Source: CAYTYZ01 sp964448465 (lineage in GTDB: Bacteria; Patescibacteriota; Microgenomatia; UBA12405). Taken from it: DNA of 46,753 bases. The notes below the pieces were generated by a model that did no database searches, had not been told where the DNA came from, and was given only the letters and a program-made list of their open reading frames with translations. Location: assembly GCA_964448465.1 (NCBI GenBank), contig CAYUVY010000004.1, forward strand, positions 1 to 46,753. Direction: 5' to 3'. Positions 8,508 to 17,402 of this stretch are shown here, piece after piece (position 1 is the stretch's first letter; the number at the start of each line of letters is the position of its first letter). A program made the translations under genes and the position numbers.

Positions 8508-9623
8508 ATGCAATTTAGCATCATTCAAGAAGATCTCTTTCAATCTCTTGCCAATCTCGTTCGCTTTACCACCACCAAGGCCCAACTTCCTATCTTAAAC
8601 AATCTCTGTTTAACTGCCAGTAATAACCAACTTCGTATTTCTGCCACCAATCTGGAAATCAGTCTTACTCAATTTATTCCCGCTACTGTACAAATTGAGG
8701 GTTCCATCACTGTTCCGGCCAAAGAACTCTCCGAGTTTGTTAGTTATCTTCCTGCTGGCAAAATTGATTTTTCTCTCGATCCTCAAAACTTACTTCAACT
8801 TCAGGGCACTAACTCTTCGGCCACCTTTACCACCCAGTCTTCTGCCGATTTCCCCAACCTTTTTCAGACTGCTTCGGATTTAACTTCTTTGGAACTCTCC
8901 ACTTCGGATTTAAAAAATGATCTTGATCAAATTATTTTTGCCTCTGCTCAAGACGACAATCGTCCTGTTTTGACTTCCGTTTTAACCATATTAGAACCTA
9001 CCCAAATTACCTTGGTTGCCACCGATGGTTATCGTCTTAGTAAAATTACCCGTTCTCAAAAAATTTCTATTACTAGCGAGCTTCGTCTTTTAATTCCTGC
9101 CCAAGCCCTCCAAGAAGCCTCCAAATTTTTTAAGCTTCACCCCACAGTTACTTTGCAAGTTAGTAAAGAATCTAGTCAAGTCACTTTTCTTTTTCCAGAC
9201 CTTACTCAACTTTCCGCCCGACTTCTGCAAGGTGATTATCCAGAATATTCCCGTATCCTTCCTCAAAATTCCACCACTACTGCACTTTTAGATCGTGAAG
9301 AATTTAATCAAGCCTTAAAAGCCGCTTCAGTTTTTGCCAGAGTTTCTGCCAACGTAATTCGAATTAAATTTGGTACTGGTTCCTTACAAGTCTCTGCCAA
9401 TGCTCCGCAAATTGGTAAAAACCAAATCCAAGTCGAAGCCAAACTAACAGGGGAACCCTTAGAGATTGCTTTTAATGTTAAATACGTTTTGGATTTTCTG
9501 GCTCACACCTCTTCTCCTTCCATAACTCTTTCTTGTAACCAACCTCTTACCCCCGCCCTTTTTCAAGACCCCAAAGCTTCAAATTTTCTGCACGTAATCA
9601 TGCCTGTAAGACTCCAGGACTAA
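8508..9623 (+). CDS. dnaN: DNA polymerase III sliding clamp (beta subunit)
   Basis: 371 aa, the normal length. It begins MQFSIIQEDLFQSLANLVRF, and three clamp domains are recognisable: LPILNNLCLTASNNQLRISATN in domain 1, RPVLTSVLTILEPTQITLVATDGYRLS in domain 2, and a C-terminus ending NFLHVIMPVRL. The clamp tethers replicative polymerase to DNA. It lies downstream of oriC, as in most bacteria. Its last four bases overlap a convergent small ORF. Confidence 0.97.
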   Translation: MQFSIIQEDLFQSLANLVRFTTTKAQLPILNNLCLTASNNQLRISATNLEISLTQFIPATVQIEGSITVPAKELSEFVSYLPAGKIDFSLDPQNLLQLQGTNSSATFTTQSSADFPNLFQTASDLTSLELSTSDLKNDLDQIIFASAQDDNRPVLTSVLTILEPTQITLVATDGYRLSKITRSQKISITSELRLLIPAQALQEASKFFKLHPTVTLQVSKESSQVTFLFPDLTQLSARLLQGDYPEYSRILPQNSTTTALLDREEFNQALKAASVFARVSANVIRIKFGTGSLQVSANAPQIGKNQIQVEAKLTGEPLEIAFNVKYVLDFLAHTSSPSITLSCNQPLTPALFQDPKASNFLHVIMPVRLQD

Positions 9624-9706
9624 TGATTAACGAGTCTTAGTACTAGTAAGGCCCCCACCACCATTGACAAGAAAATATGCAGCCAATATTTCTTCCAGTT
9701 TTTCAT
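9620..9706 (-). CDS. Small single-helix membrane protein (28 aa), translationally coupled
   Basis: ATG 9706-9704 overlaps the stop codon of the preceding gene (TAATG arrangement). The ORF encodes MKNWKKYWLHIFLSMVVGAL followed by LVLRLVNH, a basic start and one hydrophobic helix. It ends at 9620, overlapping the convergent dnaN stop by four bases. It is the last ORF of the secretion-locus operon. No family is recognised; the TAATG coupling and clean membrane helix are the case for it being real. Confidence 0.55.
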   Translation of the reverse strand: MKNWKKYWLHIFLSMVVGALLVLRLVNH

Positions 9707-10653
9707 TAATTTATTAAACTTTTAGCTATTAAGCTAAAAACATTGTTGCTCCCAGACTGAACATATTTTTCTCCAAATACCATTGGCACTAACAACTTAT
9801 TCTTTTCCTCCTCCATCCAGCCCAAATAATATCTAACTCCTTCCGCTTGATCTTCTGTTCCAACCTGATTTGAAATAATATTCCATCCTTCTGTCCAAAA
9901 TATTTGCCCAATCTTGTTTAATTCTCTTTCTCCTACCATCTTAATTTCCACTGGGGGTGAATCAAGTTTCATTTGTTGTAATTCTCCTTTGTTGTTAAAT
10001 AAAAACATTAATAGCCCTCCCCCAATTCCTAGTACAGGCTGATTTTCTACTTGTGGTGTAAACCATACGCGAAGAAACTGTCCTTTTTTGGAAGTAGTCG
10101 TCTCCATTGCTTCTTCATTTCTATTTTCATATTGTTTTTTCCAGATTGCTACCGGCAAATCAGTCCAACCACTTTTTTTAATTAAATCTTGAGCTTGCAA
10201 AATTATTTTTTCTTCGCTTGCTTTTTCAAAACCCACACTTCCAGCAGTGAGTGAACCCGAATAACTCACCGTACCTTGGTCGGGTACAAACAGCAAACTA
10301 GCAATTTTTACACTGTCAAATAATGCTATTGCACCAGGAATTCCACTTGTCACTTTATCTTTAACTAAATCAAAACCAAGCTCAGTCGTAATACTTTCTA
10401 TTGTTTCTTTGGCAATAGCTTTGTGGGCATATTTATAAATCTTGACATTGTTTGGTAAATCCAAAGTAACACCTGGAACCTGATTTTCCACTTTTTCCTT
10501 AGCCAAAAAAACGGGTTGTTCAATCATTATGGTCGGAGTAGGTATCACCAAAACCTCCTCAGACTGTTTACCGGAGTTATTTCTAAAAAGCATTATCAGA
10601 ATAATTACAAACACTAAGCAAAAACCTACGATAATTTTATTATATTTTTTCAT
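9706..10653 (-). CDS. Membrane-anchored extracytoplasmic protein of the secretion locus, unknown function
   Basis: 315 aa from ATG 10653; an upstream in-frame ATG at 10713 would overlap the M23 gene by 55 bases. The N-terminus MKKYNKIIVGFCLVFVIILI is a signal anchor, followed by a Pro/Thr linker and a globular part with strand-like segments. No known domain is recognised. It starts five bases after the M23 gene stop and is followed by the coupled 28-aa ORF, so it is probably a component or accessory of the same envelope machine. Confidence 0.75.
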   Translation of the reverse strand: MKKYNKIIVGFCLVFVIILIMLFRNNSGKQSEEVLVIPTPTIMIEQPVFLAKEKVENQVPGVTLDLPNNVKIYKYAHKAIAKETIESITTELGFDLVKDKVTSGIPGAIALFDSVKIASLLFVPDQGTVSYSGSLTAGSVGFEKASEEKIILQAQDLIKKSGWTDLPVAIWKKQYENRNEEAMETTTSKKGQFLRVWFTPQVENQPVLGIGGGLLMFLFNNKGELQQMKLDSPPVEIKMVGERELNKIGQIFWTEGWNIISNQVGTEDQAEGVRYYLGWMEEEKNKLLVPMVFGEKYVQSGSNNVFSLIAKSLIN

Positions 10654-10658
10654 ACAGT

Positions 10659-13196
10659 TTAGTTTGTCGACATGTTGCACGGTTTTTTGTTTTGGTCGTT
10701 TATATAATAACAACCCCGTGGTACTGCCTTTGGTAAATAATTATTAATGTCTCCCAATCCTCTTATTTCGTAGTGCAAATGTACCAGAGTGGAAAAACCA
10801 GTAGTTCCCATACACCCAATAACATCTCCTCTTTTTACTGGGCCAGCCTTAATTACACAATCTTTTGTAAAATGACCATAATAAATTTGGTAATTAGTCC
10901 CATTACAGGTTGCCGAGAGTACTGCGTGCACACCATATCCTACCCCGGGGGTGTTGTCATAAAATGCCTCTACATGACCATCAGTGGTTGCCAAAATAGG
11001 AGAACTTTCCCCTCCAGCGATATCAATAGCTTGCAAACTAGTATGCGAAAAAGCACCTCCCGGCCCTTGGATAATTGCCCCTGTTGCTGGCCAGATACTT
11101 GGGCATCCAGGTATGGCTGGGCCAGTATACCCAGCTCCTGTTACTCGACCAGTTCCTGGGCCACCCCCCAAACCGGCAACCTGAGGCATACGGGGTGAAA
11201 CTACATCACTGGTCTCCATCACGTTGGTTACAAAAAAATATAGAAATACTGAAGGTAACAAAAAGCCAATAACCGTAACTGCCAAGGTTGAACCCATGGC
11301 CGTGGCCACCACCCCTGCCATCGCATCACCTAGTTTCCCCAAAAATCTGCCCACATCTCCCAAGTGGTCTCCCAAAAATTTTTGCAAATTAATACCCAAA
11401 GAATGACTTAGTCCGGTCAAGAATTTACCTACTTTTGAGTCCAACAACAATTTTGTTACATCCAGAACTGTAGAAATAATCGCTATGGCTTGTCCAATCA
11501 CCGGTACCACTCCCACCAACTTTGTTCCCAAAAAAGCTGCTGCTTTCCCCAACAATCCTCCTTTTACCACTCCCCAGGCCACCATTTTGTTTCCCAAAGA
11601 AAGCAAGCCGCTAGTTATTCCAGACTTTGCAATATTTCCAGAAAAAGATTTAGTTGCCAAGGATTCCGTTGCTCCAACTATAGTTTTTCCTATGCCTTGT
11701 TTGGTTATCTCTGCCACCATGTTTTTAACCACTTTTGTGCCCCCCAGTTTATCTAACAGTTCTCCTGTTATTTTTTCTCTACCTTGACTAAAAAGTTTGT
11801 TTAACCAAGAACTTTTCGTTGTTACTCCTTCTTGGGCCACATTTTCTCCAATTTTTTTTACCATCTCCGGAGAGTCTTTTTCTGCTTTTCGGGCCCAGTC
11901 TACACCTCTAAATACCAACTTGGTTCGCCAGTCCACCCCATATTCTGTTAGTTTGTCCGTGGCAATTTTCCAATCATTTTTTAGCTGTGTACTAGCTTGT
12001 GATTCGGCAGACATACCCGCCAAGGCTTTAACCACGTTAACAGCCTCTCCGTGTTCCGCTAAATTAAGTTCTTTGGTTCCTACTTCTACCGCTCTTACCA
12101 CCGGACTTGTATAAATTTTTCCGGCAATTTCTGCCAAAGTTTTACTAGCCGTCATCACCTCTGCTTTTGCTTTTGTACCCAAACTGGTCACACTAGCACT
12201 TTCTGTCAATTCTTTTGCAGCATTGTTAATTTCCTTTAGGGTTTGGTTGTCCTCAGCCACAGCAGCTAACACAGGATTCTCGTTTGCAAATCTTGTCCTT
12301 TCTTGTGTCAAAACCAAGATCTTTCCTTTTGCCTCCGGTTCCGAAGAGCTAGCTGCGAGGATTTGTTTTTCCAGCACCAAGGTGTTTTCAGTTGTTTTTG
12401 TGGACACCAAGGCTGCGACCACAGTTTCTGTTGACAAGTTTAATTTTGTTGATATCCCCGCAGCTTCAATTTGCAGTCTTACCTCTGCTAAAATACCCAG
12501 TTCTGCCTGTTTCCCAGGGTCGACTGTCCAATTACTTTCCGAAACCGTCTTAATAGTTTCAACTATTTTCTCTACCTCTTTCTCCCAAACCTTAGAATCT
12601 TTTTCCCCAGAGACACCTTCTACCACAATTTCTCTAGCAACTGACCTAAATACCTCTTCTTTTTTGTTTTCTGACAACACCACAACGCCCGGATCTTTAG
12701 ATACAGCTGTTTTTGCTCCTTCTTTTGCCACTTTTTCTAATCTCCCAATCCATTTGCTTACCTCGCCCTTTTCCATCCCATATTTTTGGGCTAACTGTGC
12801 AATTCTTTCTTCCGACAACTTTCCATCTTTTCCTTCGGTCTCCAGGTGTTTCTCGTAATCCTCCAGCATTTTTCTTAGTGTTTCTGAATCCAAAGACACT
12901 GTCTTAGATGAAACAACCTCACCTTCTGTACTTTCAATACCAAGAGAATTAATTTTTTCCAAGCACTTTTCCAGACTTGTTTCCGGATTTACCAAAAAAG
13001 AATCTTGCCCCAAAAGAGGATAAATTTTTTCAAAAAACTGCTGCAATTCATGTTGCAGCTTTTCCAGCTTCTTTTCCCCGACGGTTTTGTACCCTTCACC
13101 AATAGCTATTCTTATCTCTAAAGACAACTTCTTGGCCAACTGAAGCCTCGTCTCTTTTGTGTTGTCACCTAGAACAAATCGTCCGTTTCCTGCCAT
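10659..13196 (-). CDS. Large membrane protein with C-terminal M23 peptidase domain (T4SS-associated)
   Basis: 845 aa. The first ~500 residues are Lys/Glu/Ala-rich, probably helical. A hydrophobic zone (~540-660) includes GKAAAFLGTKLVGVVPVIGQ and a strong helix TLAVTVIGFLLPSVFLYFF. The last ~150 residues are an M23 (LytM-type) domain: SHTSLQAIDIAGG supplies the zinc-binding His and Asp (~718, ~725), GHF is present, and HLH lies near 806-808. M23 enzymes cut peptidoglycan cross-links; here the domain probably opens the wall for the secretion apparatus. The fusion of a VirB6-like hydrophobic region to a hydrolase is inference. It starts two bases after virB4 ends. A TATAAT six bases before its ATG may be an internal promoter or only coding sequence. 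Confidence 0.85.
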   Translation of the reverse strand: MAGNGRFVLGDNTKETRLQLAKKLSLEIRIAIGEGYKTVGEKKLEKLQHELQQFFEKIYPLLGQDSFLVNPETSLEKCLEKINSLGIESTEGEVVSSKTVSLDSETLRKMLEDYEKHLETEGKDGKLSEERIAQLAQKYGMEKGEVSKWIGRLEKVAKEGAKTAVSKDPGVVVLSENKKEEVFRSVAREIVVEGVSGEKDSKVWEKEVEKIVETIKTVSESNWTVDPGKQAELGILAEVRLQIEAAGISTKLNLSTETVVAALVSTKTTENTLVLEKQILAASSSEPEAKGKILVLTQERTRFANENPVLAAVAEDNQTLKEINNAAKELTESASVTSLGTKAKAEVMTASKTLAEIAGKIYTSPVVRAVEVGTKELNLAEHGEAVNVVKALAGMSAESQASTQLKNDWKIATDKLTEYGVDWRTKLVFRGVDWARKAEKDSPEMVKKIGENVAQEGVTTKSSWLNKLFSQGREKITGELLDKLGGTKVVKNMVAEITKQGIGKTIVGATESLATKSFSGNIAKSGITSGLLSLGNKMVAWGVVKGGLLGKAAAFLGTKLVGVVPVIGQAIAIISTVLDVTKLLLDSKVGKFLTGLSHSLGINLQKFLGDHLGDVGRFLGKLGDAMAGVVATAMGSTLAVTVIGFLLPSVFLYFFVTNVMETSDVVSPRMPQVAGLGGGPGTGRVTGAGYTGPAIPGCPSIWPATGAIIQGPGGAFSHTSLQAIDIAGGESSPILATTDGHVEAFYDNTPGVGYGVHAVLSATCNGTNYQIYYGHFTKDCVIKAGPVKRGDVIGCMGTTGFSTLVHLHYEIRGLGDINNYLPKAVPRGCYYINDQNKKPCNMSTN

Positions 13197-13198
13197 GC

Positions 13199-15673
13199 CT
13201 AAATTATACCTTTTCCAAACAGGTCCTCGTAGCTAGGTTTCCCTGGTAATTCTTTTGGAGCTTCTGTTGGCTTTTTCTCCGATGTATTTTTCATTAGCAC
13301 ACCACTCTTTATTAGCTCAAGCTTTGGTTTTTCCTCGCTTACTACTGTTTGTTTTGGTGCCAATGTTCCTGAAGAATTTTTTGTTGGTAAAGGAGGCAAG
13401 GAGGGGAGTGGGGGTAGTTTGTCTAGGTTTGGTTTAGCTTTAAATAAATCAGCATACTTTGGCAGCTTGCCAGAAGCAAAAGATATTTCGCTTTCCTCTG
13501 CCATCTTTTTTGACAAAGCCTCCTGTTCAGTTTTTTTCTGGTGTGCCAAAAGAGCCTCTTCTTCTTGAGTTTTTAATATAGCTATTTTTTCTGAAATATT
13601 TTTGTGGTCATCTTCTTCCACCGTAACACTCATCATTGTTTTTCTAGTATCAACCCCGGGTGTTTCCGAGGGTACTTCCAGTTTTGGCATAATCTCAATT
13701 TCGGGTTTTTCCACTATTGGTGTGGGCAATATTTTTTCCTCTTCCTTTTTTTCTTCAAACTCCTGGGCAAGTTGTTCGTTAGCTTGTTTTGTTGTTATGT
13801 TTTTTTCTTGAGCTTTTGTTTCTTGCACTTGTTCTGCCATTTTTACCTTACTGGCCCTAATCTTTTCCAGCTCCTCGGGGTTAGAAGTAATTAAAGCGTG
13901 CTCTTCTGGACTAGCAATAACTCTTATCGCTACATGATTTTGCCCAGCAAAAAAGATACCTTCTCCCTTGTCTGCAGACAATAGCAATTGCTTTTCTCCC
14001 TCCGACAAATAAAAGGTTTCCCCCACCCTATCTATAGCCGCAGTGTGTTGTTTTAATAAAATTTGTATCGCCGAATTAGTCACAATTTCTTTACCAAAAG
14101 GTGTATCTAAAAAGTCGTCCACATCTTGAGTTATCGTGGTAACCCCCAAATAATACTTTCTCCCTCTTTTTACAATTCCACGCAAGAAAGATGCAGAGTC
14201 GGGATATTGCATCAAGTACCAAGCCTCATCTACCACTAGTAATCTTTTTTTAGGTGTTTTCTTAATTACCGTCCAGATATAATCCAAAACCACATGCATA
14301 GCCACTGGTCGCAAAGATTCTTCCAGGTTTCTTATCCCAAAAACCACAAAATTACTTTTTAAATCTACGTTCGACTTTTGGTTAAAAATTCCTGCAAAGG
14401 ATCCTTTTATGTATTTTTCCAATTTCGCAGTAAGTAGTTTTGCTTTTTCCTCTTCCATCCCCAACAAAGACTTATACAAATCTTCCAATAAAGGGGGTTC
14501 CTTTGTTTGAGTCTCCGGATCTGGGGTAACCCCTTTCATTTTATATGCATCCATTATTGCCCTATCTAGCATAGATTCTTCCATTGGGTCCATCTCTCCA
14601 ATCATTACTTTAAACATTTTGTGTAGACCCAAAATTTTGTCCGACAAAGCGTTCTCTCCTTCTTCTTGTACCAAAGACAAATCAAAAGGGTTTATTTTAG
14701 ATGCTTCTCCAAACCCAAAAGAAATATACTGTCCACCCACTGCTTCGCACAATTCACGGTATTCGTTTTCCGGATCAATGACAATTACCTCCGCACCAAA
14801 CATCAACGACCTCAAAGCTTCTAGTTTAATCAGATATGACTTGCCCGAACCAGCTGAGGCAAACACCACCGCGTTATAGTTGGGCATGGAAAAACGATCA
14901 AAAATAACCAAACTCCCGTTGTGTTCGTTAATTCCATACATTACCCCTTTATCGTCCGACAGGTCGGATGATACAAAAGGAAAGGTCGAGGCCAGACTGG
15001 TTGTGTCCATGTTTCTGGTTATGGACAACAAGTCGTTACAAGTCGGCAAAGTGGTTAAAAACCCCGCCTCCATTTCCAGCGTCGCTTTTTTTGTAGAAAT
15101 CATTAACGAACCCAAAGAAGACTCCAGGTTTTTGGTAATACGGTCCAAATCCTCTTTAGTTTTTGAAGAAACCGTAATATACAAACCAAATTGAAAAAAT
15201 CTCTCCTCTCCTTTTACCAGATCAGCCTGCAAGGTTAATGCGTCTTCCAATTTGGCCTGTGTGGCTGGATTTACCACTCTTCCTCTCTGAATGTCGGTAG
15301 TCAACTCGGCCTCCATTTCTGCAATTTTTCTTCTTAAATCATCCAAAACATCCTTCCCGTCGGTTGGATAAATATACATAGATATAGACAAGCTAGCGTC
15401 AAAATTTACCAAAGCAGAAAGCCAATTTATTCCCACAAAACGGGGATATCCGGCCACAAACATTGTTCGGTAGTACCGGTCATCAATTCTTAGTGAATCC
15501 CAGTCTACCTCAATTGCACCAGGAGCAATGATGTCTTTTACTCCCACTAGTCCTTCCATAAAAGGCTTACTCCCTCCGGTCCTTGCAGCCTCAGCTTTAT
15601 TTTCTGTGGTTGCTACCAGACCCGTTGGCTCTGGAGCTTTTTTATGTAGTATTTTGTTCAAAAAATTAGTCAT
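13199..15673 (-). CDS. virB4: VirB4/TraC-type secretion ATPase
   Basis: 824 aa. An N-terminal CagE/TrbE/VirB domain is followed by the P-loop ASAGSGKSYLIKLEALRS (~residue 270), the motif VIVIDPENEYRELCEAVGG, Walker B RLLVVDEAWYLMQYPD and a later Gln-rich motif VTTITQDVDDFL. The last ~200 residues are a charged, Pro-rich, probably disordered tail. VirB4 is the universal ATPase of type IV secretion/conjugation systems. It overlaps the preceding TraC-like gene by eight bases. Confidence 0.93.
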   Translation of the reverse strand: MTNFLNKILHKKAPEPTGLVATTENKAEAARTGGSKPFMEGLVGVKDIIAPGAIEVDWDSLRIDDRYYRTMFVAGYPRFVGINWLSALVNFDASLSISMYIYPTDGKDVLDDLRRKIAEMEAELTTDIQRGRVVNPATQAKLEDALTLQADLVKGEERFFQFGLYITVSSKTKEDLDRITKNLESSLGSLMISTKKATLEMEAGFLTTLPTCNDLLSITRNMDTTSLASTFPFVSSDLSDDKGVMYGINEHNGSLVIFDRFSMPNYNAVVFASAGSGKSYLIKLEALRSLMFGAEVIVIDPENEYRELCEAVGGQYISFGFGEASKINPFDLSLVQEEGENALSDKILGLHKMFKVMIGEMDPMEESMLDRAIMDAYKMKGVTPDPETQTKEPPLLEDLYKSLLGMEEEKAKLLTAKLEKYIKGSFAGIFNQKSNVDLKSNFVVFGIRNLEESLRPVAMHVVLDYIWTVIKKTPKKRLLVVDEAWYLMQYPDSASFLRGIVKRGRKYYLGVTTITQDVDDFLDTPFGKEIVTNSAIQILLKQHTAAIDRVGETFYLSEGEKQLLLSADKGEGIFFAGQNHVAIRVIASPEEHALITSNPEELEKIRASKVKMAEQVQETKAQEKNITTKQANEQLAQEFEEKKEEEKILPTPIVEKPEIEIMPKLEVPSETPGVDTRKTMMSVTVEEDDHKNISEKIAILKTQEEEALLAHQKKTEQEALSKKMAEESEISFASGKLPKYADLFKAKPNLDKLPPLPSLPPLPTKNSSGTLAPKQTVVSEEKPKLELIKSGVLMKNTSEKKPTEAPKELPGKPSYEDLFGKGII

Positions 15674-16388
15674 GTTTAGTTATTAACTTTGTTGTCACTA
15701 CAGGCACGGTCATCTCTTCTCCAGAGACCTTTTGGTCTGCAGAACTACTCTCATTATAAATTTTATAAAACAAACTAATGAGCTCTTTTGTTCCAAGAGG
15801 CTTAACTTCTAGACCCAAACGCGAAAAAAGTCGAACAATATGGTCCTTTTTTGGTTCTAGGCTAGCCCTTGCTTTATCTAAAATATATTCTTTACTATAT
15901 GGTAGCTTGGCCACCGCAGTTCTCTTGTTTGGTGTTAGACCCGAAAGCACGCTTGCGCCTCCTCCTTTTATCCCTAGTTCTAGTGACATATAAGGAACCA
16001 CAATGTAAAAAAACTTTGACAATACGTCATTTTTCTTCACCATTTCTTCCACAAATGCCCGATAAGAGCGAATTCTTTCTTTCAACAAAGGGTTACTTTG
16101 TTTCTCTTGCGCAATTTTTAGATTTTGCACATAACCACTAATATCCTTGGTGCTGGTGTGTATCAGTATTTGCACAGGAAAATTTAGGGAATTAAGAATC
16201 CCTCCATAAGCAAAAACCAACGACTGCTGTTCTTTTTCTGATAACAGATCAAAGTTAACCGACGACAATTGCATCACGATAGCACACGATCCATCCTTTA
16301 AAAGAACCATACCATTGGCAATATCCTCTACTGGTAAGTGTTCTTGTGTCGAACCTCGTATCGCAATTTTCAGGGGGTCTTGTGGCAT
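15666..16388 (-). CDS. TraC/VirB4 N-terminal-domain-like protein without ATPase domain
   Basis: 240 aa. The start PVEDIANGMVLLKDGSCAIV and the following SVNFDLLSEKEQQSLVFAYGG match the N-terminal domain of TraC/VirB4 proteins, but there is no P-loop. The full VirB4 next to it has its own N-terminal domain, so this is a separate partner rather than a broken half. A TATTAT on the minus strand (16400-16395) ends six bases before its ATG, so it may also have its own leaderless promoter. Confidence 0.8.
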   Translation of the reverse strand: MPQDPLKIAIRGSTQEHLPVEDIANGMVLLKDGSCAIVMQLSSVNFDLLSEKEQQSLVFAYGGILNSLNFPVQILIHTSTKDISGYVQNLKIAQEKQSNPLLKERIRSYRAFVEEMVKKNDVLSKFFYIVVPYMSLELGIKGGGASVLSGLTPNKRTAVAKLPYSKEYILDKARASLEPKKDHIVRLFSRLGLEVKPLGTKELISLFYKIYNESSSADQKVSGEEMTVPVVTTKLITKHD

Positions 16389-16436
16389 TACTTAATAATA
16401 TCTAAAAACAAGCCAACAAGCTACTACCACGACACT

Positions 16437-17375
16437 TTATGCCTCGGCACTGATTTTCAGTGGCTCTTTGATCTGATTATTTATTTCTACTGACACCCTC
16501 GAAGAAGTCTTTCCTTCGTTTTCCACCGTAATAAAATAATTTCCCGGGGCCAAGGGTGTGGCTGTTTTAAATTGCCCCAACATGTTTGTTCTTAAAACTC
16601 TTACCGTGTTGCCTGTCATGTCTTTTATGTCCACAATCGCATCTGGCACAATTTTCCCCCCAAGTGTCACCATCCCCACCAACATGTTTGGAAGTTGGGG
16701 TCGATCAGGCATTGGAATATCCCCATATACTGTCTCTCCAGTTGCTTTAAGTCCTTCTTCTCTGCCTTTAATACCTTGACCAGTATTCCAAGTGCTGCTC
16801 TCTACTTTCTTTTCCTCCTTGACTTGCTCTAATACGGCTCCAGCTTCAACAGTATTCTTTTTTGGCTCAACTTGTACGCTGATCAACTTGCCTGCCTCGC
16901 CACCAGGTTGGTCAACTTCTTCCATCTCCAGTCCTTGCCCCCAACTGGCCACGTTGTTTTTGGTATTTTTAATTGAATTTAAAAATTCTTCCACCTTTTT
17001 AAAATCTTTTTTTGGTCTGTCCTCTTCTTCTTCGTTCTGGTTGTTAATCAACTTCTTACTCAGATCAATGTCCAACCAGTTTGGATCCGCTCTTTTTTTC
17101 CAAATAAATAAAGTGGGGGAGTAGATTGAGCGCAAAAATCCAGTTATCCATTTCTCAATTGGCCTGTCTCGAAAAGGTACAAAGGCCATGGCGAGTCCCA
17201 AACCCACACTTGCTAAAGCCAGCGGGTATTTTACAAAAAACACTAGAGGACTAGCTTTAATTAATAATCCAATTACTATCCCACCAGCAGCCTTACCAAA
17301 CTGCTTAATGGTCATGTCTCCTATTAATTTAAATTCATAGGAAGTAATTTGTTGTGGAATTGGGTGCTGTTCCAT
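16437..17375 (-). CDS. PrgI-family (VirB3-like) secretion protein with C-terminal carboxypeptidase-regulatory-like domain
   Basis: 312 aa. Residues 1-100 match the PrgI pattern: an N-terminus ending in KLIGDMTIKQFGKAAGG, two hydrophobic helices, then FRDRPIEKWITGFLRSIYSP. A charged linker follows. The last ~90 residues form a beta-sandwich-like domain (MVTLGGKIVPDAIVDIKD, LGQFKTATPLAPGNYFITVE). PrgI/VirB3 proteins sit in the inner-membrane part of type IV systems with VirB4. It is the first gene of the locus; TAGAAT on the minus strand (17387-17382) ends six bases before the ATG. Confidence 0.85.
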   Translation of the reverse strand: MEQHPIPQQITSYEFKLIGDMTIKQFGKAAGGIVIGLLIKASPLVFFVKYPLALASVGLGLAMAFVPFRDRPIEKWITGFLRSIYSPTLFIWKKRADPNWLDIDLSKKLINNQNEEEEDRPKKDFKKVEEFLNSIKNTKNNVASWGQGLEMEEVDQPGGEAGKLISVQVEPKKNTVEAGAVLEQVKEEKKVESSTWNTGQGIKGREEGLKATGETVYGDIPMPDRPQLPNMLVGMVTLGGKIVPDAIVDIKDMTGNTVRVLRTNMLGQFKTATPLAPGNYFITVENEGKTSSRVSVEINNQIKEPLKISAEA

Positions 17376-17381
17376 TACTTT

Positions 17382-17396
17382 ATTCTATCTTACAAT
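17382..17396. promoter_or_regulatory. Divergent leaderless promoters between the prgI-like and GT-C genes
   Basis: The minus-strand -10 (TAGAAT, 17387-17382) serves 17375. The plus-strand -10 (TACAAT, 17391-17396) ends six bases before GTG 17403. Both lack Shine-Dalgarno sites. The two -10 elements are three bases apart, so the genes share one short control region. Confidence 0.6.
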
Positions 17397-17402
17397 ACCT
17401 TT

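Noticed and set aside
10773..12907. Plus-strand ORFs opposite the M23 and secretion genes
   Set aside because: They are antisense shadows; the minus frames carry the M23 and other motifs.
13203..13208. TATAAT six bases before the M23 gene start as a firm promoter
   Set aside because: The bases also encode the conserved-looking end of VirB4 (GII stop), so chance is possible. It is kept only as a candidate and not listed as a separate feature.
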